The notes under the pieces were generated by a model. It had not been told where the DNA came from and made no database searches. It saw only the letters and a program-made list of their open reading frames with translations. A program made the translations under genes and the position numbers. This document shows, in pieces, positions 7,130 through 12,161 of a stretch of 12,161 bases of DNA (position 1 is its first letter; every line of letters starts with the position of its first letter). Source of the stretch: Candidatus Microgenomates bacterium (GTDB lineage: Bacteria > Patescibacteriota > Dojkabacteria > SC72); the NCBI GenBank assembly GCA_012797935.1, contig JAAZOC010000046.1:1-12161 (forward strand), in the 5' to 3' direction.

Positions 7130-7522
7130 TTAATTAGAACCTAAATATTTGCTAAGTTCTTTTACTAATCCTTGATAATCTAAATCTGTTTTAACTAGAT
7201 ATGATGATGATCCTAGATCAAATGATTCTTTTATAACAGCTTCACTTGTCATATTTGTAAGTACAACAATAGGCATTTTTCCATATTTATCAGGATTTGC
7301 TTTTACAGCTCTTAGTACTTCTAATCCATCGACACCTGGCATCATAAGGTCTAAGAGGACAAGATCAATACCACCAATGTTTTTTGCTAATTGATCAAGA
7401 CCTTGGTACCCATCCATACTTGTAATTGCAATATATCCTGCTGATTCTACAAGTTCTTTATATGATTCTAGTAAATCTTTTTCATCTTCTACTATGAGGA
7501 TTGTTTTAGTTGTATCAGACAT
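7130..7522 (-). CDS. Stand-alone CheY-like response regulator receiver
   Basis: This is a single receiver domain of 130 residues with no output domain. Conserved positions are present: acidic pair E12-D13 (VEDE), phospho-acceptor D58 (LVLLDLMMPGVDG), T89 (VVLTN) and K111 (YLVKT). Such proteins act by phosphorylation-controlled protein binding, and the kinase is normally encoded elsewhere. No histidine kinase is in the window. Its place between the minor pilin genes and pilM suggests control of pilus assembly or movement, comparable in logic to PilG/PilH of twitching systems, though the pathway is an inference. Gaps of 58 bases upstream and 67 bases downstream separate it from its neighbours, so it may have its own transcript. 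Confidence 0.92.
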   Translation of the reverse strand: MSDTTKTILIVEDEKDLLESYKELVESAGYIAITSMDGYQGLDQLAKNIGGIDLVLLDLMMPGVDGLEVLRAVKANPDKYGKMPIVVLTNMTSEAVIKESFDLGSSSYLVKTDLDYQGLVKELSKYLGSN

Positions 7523-7580
7523 ATTGTTTAATTTTTAAATTTAAAGAAAAAGATATCTATATATTTTTAACACAAAGGGG

Positions 7581-8285
7581 TTACCATATCAAACCTTCTG
7601 TGGTAACAACGGTTTGCCTAAACACTTCACGATCAACTGGAGCTCCATTCCCTAGGTACCAATCAACAGGCTCTGCACTGATATTGAATCTAATTAAATA
7701 GTTTGTTTCAGCAGATTCTGTATATGCAATATTAAACCCAGTAATGTTTACATATTCAGAGTTTAAAACCATTACATATTGAGCATTTTCAATATTGTTT
7801 TCAAAACAACTTGCATGATCATTCCAAAGATCAGGAGCACTATTTTTTAATATATATCCTTTTGAATCATCAAGTGAAGATTTAAAGTATCCAACACATA
7901 TCCAATTTTCATATCCATATGGTCTAAAATGTATTTCATTACCAGAGACATTTTCAGCAAGTCCGTTTGCATATACTTCATCAACATTTAATACCTCAGA
8001 TGTGCTTATAACTGTAGATGTTTCAGGATTAAATCTTCTTTCATCAAGGCTATCATAAACAAATATATCAGAGGGGTTTGAATTCCTTACAGTTCTTCTT
8101 ACTAATTCTAGAACAAATTCTGTTTCTGTTCTTACTCTAGTTTTGTTACTTGATACTGTAGATATTTTTACTAAAGAGGTTAGGGTAACTGCTGAGATAA
8201 GCATAACTACACCAATAATGGTTATGGTTATTAACATTTCAACTAAACTAAAAGATTCGTATTTGTTGTATTTCTTTCTACTCAT
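7581..8285 (-). CDS. Minor prepilin, PilW/GspJ-like
   Basis: This is a class III prepilin-like protein of 234 residues. A short basic leader (MSRKKYNKYES) precedes a hydrophobic helix FSLVEMLITITIIGVVMLI with the conserved Glu at +5 (E16). The inferred cleavage is after S11, so residue -1 is Ser instead of the usual Gly. The helix is followed by a long, mostly polar extracytoplasmic domain with two cysteines. Size and position as the last of three minor-pilin-like genes fit PilW/GspJ, which helps form the initiating tip complex, but the globular domain was not recognised by sequence. The ATG overlaps the previous stop as ATGA, so it is translationally coupled to the upstream PilV-like gene. 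Confidence 0.82.
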   Translation of the reverse strand: MSRKKYNKYESFSLVEMLITITIIGVVMLISAVTLTSLVKISTVSSNKTRVRTETEFVLELVRRTVRNSNPSDIFVYDSLDERRFNPETSTVISTSEVLNVDEVYANGLAENVSGNEIHFRPYGYENWICVGYFKSSLDDSKGYILKNSAPDLWNDHASCFENNIENAQYVMVLNSEYVNITGFNIAYTESAETNYLIRFNISAEPVDWYLGNGAPVDREVFRQTVVTTEGLIW

Positions 8286-8926
8286 AATCTAATTACTGAA
8301 TAATATGTATAATCTTTTACTTGGTTTCCTTTAGTAACTGTACCATCAGAATTTCTTTGACCAATTATTATTTTTGCGGTTACATACTTTGGATCTTTGT
8401 CATAATCAATAAAACAACTACTTGCAGGAGGATCAGAGGGAGTAGGTCCCGATGGTATACTACAAACTTCCATTGAACTTTCCTTTGGATATTCCAAACA
8501 TACTAATCTAAACAATTCATCTTCTGCTTGTATAACACCAGTCGTCTTGTATTCAGAAGAATTTCCATATTGATATCCCACAAAACCTGCTTCATTGTCT
8601 TTTAGAAATTCATAGTTACTGTAATTAATATTTCCTTCTTCTGATTCCGTTCCAGTCAAAACAAAACATTCTCTTCCAACGAATACTTCATCTATATCGG
8701 GAAACAAATTCTCATCAGATTCTTTGTCTCTATTTGCAATATCTTGAACTATTTCAGAAGTTTCAACTGCATACTGAGTCATTTTATCTATAGTATCGTT
8801 CTGTATCATACTCTGCATTGTATTTACAGCAATCTGCATTAGTACAATAGAGGATGCACCAACAACAATGATGGCTATCAAAGCTTCTACAAAACCTAAA
8901 CTTTCATAATAATTTTCTTTTTTCAT
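8282..8926 (-). CDS. Minor prepilin, PilV/GspI-like
   Basis: The 214-residue prepilin-like protein begins MKKENYYES, then LGFVEALIAIIVVGASS. The EALIA sequence at the conserved +5 Glu (E14) resembles PilV/GspI proteins. Aligning on this Glu places cleavage after S9, with Ser at -1. A Gly two residues later (G11) could be an alternative site, but Glu would then fall at +3. The extracytoplasmic part contains several cysteines and a proline/serine-rich loop (IPSGPTPSDPPASS). The ATG shares one base with the preceding stop (TAATG), and the end overlaps the next minor pilin by 4 bases. It is probably a tip or priming component of the filament. Confidence 0.82.
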   Translation of the reverse strand: MKKENYYESLGFVEALIAIIVVGASSIVLMQIAVNTMQSMIQNDTIDKMTQYAVETSEIVQDIANRDKESDENLFPDIDEVFVGRECFVLTGTESEEGNINYSNYEFLKDNEAGFVGYQYGNSSEYKTTGVIQAEDELFRLVCLEYPKESSMEVCSIPSGPTPSDPPASSCFIDYDKDPKYVTAKIIIGQRNSDGTVTKGNQVKDYTYYSVIRL

Positions 8927-9663
8927 TATTCGTTATACATGTATGTAGAGATCTTACCTGAGAGATTTGTAATTGCTAATCTCCTGGTTGATCCTTTTCC
9001 CATAGGAGTTATTTCTAATTCAAAATTTACTGGGTTATCTATTGGTTCTCCATCACTCGTGTAGTTAAGCAAATCTCCATCCTCATTGTAAAAGAATGTT
9101 CTTCCAGAAACTGATTCAAAAAGAACATAGTTTACTCTAGTTGCTTCTGTACCTAGAATAGTTATTGTAGCTTTCGGTGGTTTTGTAGTACCAACATAAC
9201 CAGAGAGATTTTTAAATTCAGAAACAGGTTCTGCAAGTGGACATGTACTGCTAGTATATGAGGCTTCTGAAATTTCTGGTAAATGAGCATTTATATCATC
9301 AATATTCATTTCTGGATTGTATGCTGGTAACTTAGATCTAGTTCTAATATCACCATAGTCGCTGTACGGTGAACACCATTTAAATGTTCTGTAATCACCA
9401 TCTTCTGTAATACTTGAGAAATCTATACCCAATCCATATATCCATCTTTCTCCAGAGTTTCTCTGAAGAAGCATTGACGATCTTTGAACACTTCCTACAT
9501 CCTGTTCAAGATTTAACATATATTCATTTAGTTTGACAGTATTCTGAAGTCCATCAAAAGCAGTGAATGTCATTGCTCCAAGGATGATTATTATTGTCAT
9601 CACAACAAGCATTTCCATCAAGGTATATGCTGGATATTTTTTTGAGAGATTAGAGAATCTCAA
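8926..9663 (-). CDS. Minor prepilin, GspH/FimT-like, TTG start
   Basis: The 245-residue prepilin-like protein has leader MRFSNLSKKYPA and helix YTLMEMLVVMTIIIILGAM with Glu at +5 (E17). Cleavage is inferred after A12, so -1 is Ala. The C-terminus RRLAITNLSGKI resembles the last strands of GspH/FimT pseudopilins. The start must be TTG at 9663: an in-frame TAA lies 15 bases upstream and the first ATG downstream is inside the helix, past the cleavage site. The 52-base gap to the preceding pilin gene contains no clear promoter or Shine-Dalgarno. It starts the three-gene minor pilin block, which continues by 1- and 4-base overlaps. Confidence 0.8.
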   Translation of the reverse strand: MRFSNLSKKYPAYTLMEMLVVMTIIIILGAMTFTAFDGLQNTVKLNEYMLNLEQDVGSVQRSSMLLQRNSGERWIYGLGIDFSSITEDGDYRTFKWCSPYSDYGDIRTRSKLPAYNPEMNIDDINAHLPEISEASYTSSTCPLAEPVSEFKNLSGYVGTTKPPKATITILGTEATRVNYVLFESVSGRTFFYNEDGDLLNYTSDGEPIDNPVNFELEITPMGKGSTRRLAITNLSGKISTYMYNE

Positions 9664-9715
9664 GGCAGTAAATATTTAATTCAACAATTAAATGTAACAC
9701 AGAAGCAATACCGAA

Positions 9716-10300
9716 TCAATTACTTAAAGAGAAACCACTTTCTTTTGGTTTCCAGTCTGAGTTATCCAAGCTCTTTACCGCAGTAGCATATGGATCTCCA
9801 CTTTCTTGAGAACCTACATCGTTGTACGGAATCGGATTATCTTCCGGTAATGTGCCGACTCCACTTCCTACACAGTAAAAACCTCTTTCTGATTCATCAT
9901 CAATTCCGCCAAGAGAAACACAAACAATTACTAGTTGTTGATCATATGAGTCAACTCCATAGTAGAATGTAGTATCTGAACCTCCATCAAAACCTCCCTG
10001 TGCATCTGCATATGGTACTAGAACCTGTTCTGCTTCATTACCTGTACTACCAAGAGCTCTAGCAAAAAATTCCATTGGTATACAACCATTACAACTACCC
10101 AGTTCTGGATATTTACCATAGTCATTTTTGTATTCTAGAAGAATTGTATAGAGTTTTCGTGCAGAATCTTTGTGCTTAGTATCCTGAGATTGCCAAGTGG
10201 CATATCTCCCAATCATAACACCTGCAGTAATGAGAATTATCAATATTCCCATAACCACAAGCATTTCTACCAATGTGAAAGCTTTGTACTTAGAAGACAT
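9716..10300 (-). CDS. Type IV pilin, paralogue of the gene at 11132-11707
   Basis: The 194-residue prepilin has leader MSSKYKA, helix FTLVEMLVVMGILIILITAGVMIGR and Glu at +5 (E12). The inferred cleavage is after A7, with Ala at -1. The helix and the later block FYYG...VCVSLGG...GFYCVGSGVG closely parallel the probable major pilin encoded upstream, so the two are paralogues. C127 and C143 align with the cysteine pair of the other pilin and may form a disulfide loop; an additional CNGC (70-73) is unique to this copy. It starts 11 bases after the pilD stop, so it is likely co-transcribed with pilD. It could be a second major subunit or an abundant minor one. Confidence 0.88.
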   Translation of the reverse strand: MSSKYKAFTLVEMLVVMGILIILITAGVMIGRYATWQSQDTKHKDSARKLYTILLEYKNDYGKYPELGSCNGCIPMEFFARALGSTGNEAEQVLVPYADAQGGFDGGSDTTFYYGVDSYDQQLVIVCVSLGGIDDESERGFYCVGSGVGTLPEDNPIPYNDVGSQESGDPYATAVKSLDNSDWKPKESGFSLSN

Positions 10301-10311
10301 AATTTAATTTA

Positions 10312-11055
10312 TCATATTCCAATAAAATTAAGAAGCATATTCCATAGTGCTTCTGTATATGGAATTGATATTACAAATGCTATTGCAAAGAAAGGTATCA
10401 TTGGAACTTTTGAGTTCTTTATACTCTTCTTTTTTAATACAATCATTATCAATGAGTAGAGTAGTGCTAAAAGAATACCGATCCAGAAAGTAATTAAGAA
10501 TTGTTTGTAAGAAGAGACCATACCTAGACCAAAAAGAATCAAGATATCACCAAATCCAAATGATTTTTTAAATAAATTTACTAACAGAAATATAATTGAA
10601 ATAGATAGTGGGGCAATTATATTTGTAAAATTGATATCTAGAAAAAAGATTAGGATACAAGATAAAAGAAAAATGTGTACTAATTTTTTTGATACTGCCA
10701 TATACAAGTTATCAAAGTAGGAGAGTACAAAAAGAAAGATTATTAAGAAAACAAACTGAACTGGGAATGAATATATATATGCTAGAACAAATGTTAAACC
10801 AAGTAAGAATTCTGATATTGGGTAGTATATTGGTATATGTGTATTACAAGTAGGACATTTTCCACCTAGAAAAATATATCCAAATACTGGAAATAGTTCT
10901 TTCCAATTCAAGCTTTTACCACACTTTTCACAATGGGAACTCTTTGTAAAGATATCTGGATATTTAAAATGATTTTCAATTCTGTATAGGGTAGCATTTA
11001 TGAAGCTTGCCCAGGCAGCACCAAAAAAGAAAATTAGTATGTACAGTAAAATCAT
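10312..11055 (-). CDS. pilD: Prepilin peptidase (PilD/GspO type, A24 family), divergent
   Basis: This is an integral membrane aspartyl protease that removes prepilin leaders and, in classical members, N-methylates the new N-terminus. The 247-residue product has the N-terminal motif GAAWASFINATLYRI (usual form G..GSF.N...YR). Next come two zinc-binding cysteine pairs, CEKC (42-45) and CPTC (67-70), flanking WKELFPVFGYIFLGGKC, then YYPISEFLLG, and several hydrophobic helices. The catalytic Asp pair is assigned to D115 (SYFDNLYM) and D170 in GFGD. Divergent points are Ala replacing Gly in the GSF motif and no LP(D/N) after the first Asp; VSKK occurs instead. The neighbouring prepilins carry Ala/Ser at -1, so altered specificity is plausible. 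It follows a terminator and has a -10-like TATAAT close to its ATG. Confidence 0.92.
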   Translation of the reverse strand: MILLYILIFFFGAAWASFINATLYRIENHFKYPDIFTKSSHCEKCGKSLNWKELFPVFGYIFLGGKCPTCNTHIPIYYPISEFLLGLTFVLAYIYSFPVQFVFLIIFLFVLSYFDNLYMAVSKKLVHIFLLSCILIFFLDINFTNIIAPLSISIIFLLVNLFKKSFGFGDILILFGLGMVSSYKQFLITFWIGILLALLYSLIMIVLKKKSIKNSKVPMIPFFAIAFVISIPYTEALWNMLLNFIGI

Positions 11056-11063
11056 TATTATTA

Positions 11064-11069
11064 ATTATA
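11064..11069 (-). promoter_or_regulatory. Possible -10 element before pilD
   Basis: On the minus strand a perfect TATAAT ends 8 bases before the pilD ATG, just after the terminator hairpin of the preceding pilin gene. No good -35 box is visible because the region upstream is the terminator T-run. If used, the pilD transcript would be leaderless or nearly so. Partial read-through of the terminator is the alternative. Confidence 0.3.
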
Positions 11070-11087
11070 TATATTATCTTAGAAGAA

Positions 11088-11111
11088 AAAACCCCTCCAA
11101 AGAGGGGTTTT
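11088..11111 (-). terminator. Intrinsic terminator after the major pilin gene
   Basis: A 10-bp perfect stem (core ACCCCTC paired with GAGGGGT, 11091-11097 with 11102-11108, extended by A-T pairs) encloses a 4-base loop. On the minus strand it is followed by a T-rich run (TTTTTT then CTTCT). It lies 20 bases after the pilin stop at 11132. On the plus strand the T-run is only four bases and no plus-strand gene precedes it. It is the only strong GC hairpin seen in the window. Confidence 0.88.
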
Positions 11112-11131
11112 AAATTCTTAGCTATATCTAA

Positions 11132-11707
11132 CTATTCCCATGCACTTCCATTCAAGTTAGATGGTTCTATTGCTTCTGCTGCTAAAAGTATTGCAGAGTA
11201 GTCTGCTCCTGTTGCAGTATCACCATTAACACTCGTCTTGTTTGTAATATTAGGAGCGAAATCTTCTGTTACACCGAAACCATTTCCATTGCAGTAATAT
11301 GATCCATCATCTCTATCATCATTACTATCAGCATTTCCTCTTAAAGATACACAAACCAATACTGCTTGATCACCGTTCATACCACCAACAAAATAGAAGA
11401 ATGAAGCTTCTGTACCACCTTTAAATGCACCAGCATCAAGATATTTGTATAGGACACCATCACTTGCAAGCATAGTTGCGACATCACTTCCTGTTGGGAA
11501 AGCTCTATTATCTGTATAGTAAGCTTGTAAACCTTGATATATCTGATCTACAGCATTTTGATGAGCAACATCATTTGCTCTGTTGATAGCAAATCTTCCA
11601 GCTGTTACACCTACAACCATAAGGATGATAAGGATACCCATAACGATAAGCATCTCAACCAATGTAAATGCTCCATAAGTATTTGTTCTGCTCTTCATAA
11701 AGGACAT
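11132..11707 (-). CDS. Probable major type IV pilin
   Basis: The 191-residue prepilin has leader MSFMKSRTNTYGA, helix FTLVEMLIVMGILIILMVVGVTAGRFA and Glu at +5 (E18). Cleavage is inferred after A13, so Ala is at -1 with Gly at -2. The start could also be the second ATG (residue 4); both give a plausible leader. The globular part contains a possible disulfide pair C119-C139 around an Asp/Asn-rich loop (DSNDDRDDG, 127-135) that might bind calcium. It has its own upstream promoter-like sequence with a perfect TTGACA and its own intrinsic terminator, so it looks separately and strongly expressed, which supports the major-subunit role. It is a paralogue of the gene at 9716-10300. Confidence 0.88.
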   Translation of the reverse strand: MSFMKSRTNTYGAFTLVEMLIVMGILIILMVVGVTAGRFAINRANDVAHQNAVDQIYQGLQAYYTDNRAFPTGSDVATMLASDGVLYKYLDAGAFKGGTEASFFYFVGGMNGDQAVLVCVSLRGNADSNDDRDDGSYYCNGNGFGVTEDFAPNITNKTSVNGDTATGADYSAILLAAEAIEPSNLNGSAWE

Positions 11708-11727
11708 GTATTAATTTAACTAATAAC

Positions 11728-11756
11728 AAATTACACAACTTTTAAACCTCTGTCAA
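11728..11756 (-). promoter_or_regulatory. Candidate promoter of the major pilin gene
   Basis: In the 57-base gap after pilC, a perfect TTGACA (11756-11751 on the minus strand) is followed after 17 bases by TAATTT (11733-11728), only 3 of 6 against the -10 consensus. The start would be about 14 bases before the pilin ATG. The exact -35 and its place before a pilin gene that ends in a terminator support it; the poor -10 lowers certainty. Confidence 0.42.
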
Positions 11757-11764
11757 TAGTGGAT

Positions 11765-12161
11765 TTACCCAATTGCTGAAGACAATTGGAACATAGGCAT
11801 ATATACAGCCATTGCTATAAAACCAATTGCCAAACCCATAATGACCAAGAATAAAGGTTCCAAAATTGAAGACAAGTTACTTGTTGCAGTATCAACTTCT
11901 GCCTTGTAATACTCCGAGACTTTAGCAAGAACAGAATCTATTTCTCCTGTTTCCTCACCAACAGCGATCATACTACTTACAAGTAAAGGGAAATACTGAC
12001 TTCTAGCAATAGGAATTGCTAATGCACCACCTTTTTCAATTTCATTTCTTGCTTCCATAACTGTATCTCTAAACATTTCATTGCTAAGAGATTGAGCCGT
12101 AAGTTCTAAGGATTTAACAATAGACAAACCACTACTCAATAGTAAGGATAGTATTCTAGTA
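11765..12161 (-). CDS. pilC: Type IV pilus platform protein PilC/GspF, C-terminal part
   Basis: PilC is the polytopic inner-membrane platform on which the assembly ATPases act to insert and remove pilins. The frame is open to the window's right edge, so the 5' part is missing and only 131 codons remain; the TTG at 12139 is internal, not a start. The visible segment is the second GspF domain. It contains LLSSGLSIVKSLELTAQSL, the conserved GEETGEID motif, and the terminal helix LEPLFLVIMGLAIGFIAMAVYMPMFQLSSA, which matches the standard PilC ending. It lies upstream of the pilin genes on the same strand; the PilB/PilT-type ATPase genes expected nearby are not in the window. Confidence 0.95.
   Translation of the reverse strand, partial: TRILSLLLSSGLSIVKSLELTAQSLSNEMFRDTVMEARNEIEKGGALAIPIARSQYFPLLVSSMIAVGEETGEIDSVLAKVSEYYKAEVDTATSNLSSILEPLFLVIMGLAIGFIAMAVYMPMFQLSSAIG

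Noticed and set aside
7523..7580. A promoter in the gap before the receiver gene
   Set aside because: The gap is A/T-rich with several partial -10-like matches but no -35/-10 pair with sound spacing, so none was called.
8282..8926. Alternative prepilin cleavage after Gly11 in the PilV-like protein, which would restore -1 Gly
   Set aside because: It would put the conserved Glu at +3 instead of +5; alignment with the EALIA pattern of PilV/GspI favours cleavage after Ser9. It remains a minor possibility.
12137..12139. TTG at 12139 as the start of pilC
   Set aside because: It falls in the middle of the second GspF domain, and the frame continues with matching family sequence to the window edge.
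1..12161. CRISPR arrays, tRNA or rRNA genes, insertion sequences, tandem repeats
   Set aside because: None was seen on either strand: no repeated spacer-repeat pattern, no transposase-like protein, and no intergenic gap longer than about 76 bases.

Overview
The window is AT-rich bacterial DNA (roughly one-third G+C by eye) that uses the standard genetic code. Its small gene set is tightly packed, and no stretch of 300 bases lacks a gene. The layout (a compact housekeeping cluster beside a simplified type IV pilus locus with no PilP or PilQ genes, and no Shine-Dalgarno sequences) suggests a member of the Candidate Phyla Radiation (Patescibacteria), perhaps the Dojkabacteria/Microgenomates side. 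This placement is an inference from style and content; there is no rRNA or other decisive marker here.

Left part, plus strand (1-4615). A 5'-truncated gene encodes a double-AAA+ Clp/Hsp100 ATPase whose visible N-terminus carries two membrane helices. It keeps its ATPase motifs but lacks the canonical tyrosine pore loops, the middle domain and the ClpP-docking tripeptide. A small ribosomal protein gene (rpmF), nusB and rnc follow as a compact transcription/RNA-processing unit. Then come rpsP and khpA, the usual S16-KH pair, here without rimM and trmD after them.

Right part, minus strand (12161 down to 4616). This is a type IV pilus (or related filament) assembly locus. In transcription order it holds the C-terminus of the platform protein PilC, a probable major pilin with its own promoter-like site and intrinsic terminator, the prepilin peptidase PilD, a second related pilin, three minor-pilin-like proteins (GspH/FimT-, PilV/GspI- and PilW/GspJ-like), a stand-alone CheY-type receiver, and PilM-PilN-PilO. 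PilM in the cytoplasm should bind the INLIP motif of PilN. PilN and PilO form the inner-membrane alignment complex, PilC is the platform, and PilD processes the prepilins. The assembly ATPase genes and the start of pilC lie beyond the right edge or elsewhere.

The two halves converge: the khpA and pilO stop codons are adjacent bases. The most notable signals are (i) all five prepilins have Ala or Ser instead of Gly just before the inferred cleavage site, plus a shared Tyr at -3, next to a PilD that is itself divergent; (ii) the membrane-anchored, pore-loop-altered Clp ATPase; and (iii) the lack of Shine-Dalgarno sequences at all visible starts, with several -10-like hexamers only 7-8 bases before ATG, suggesting leaderless mRNAs.
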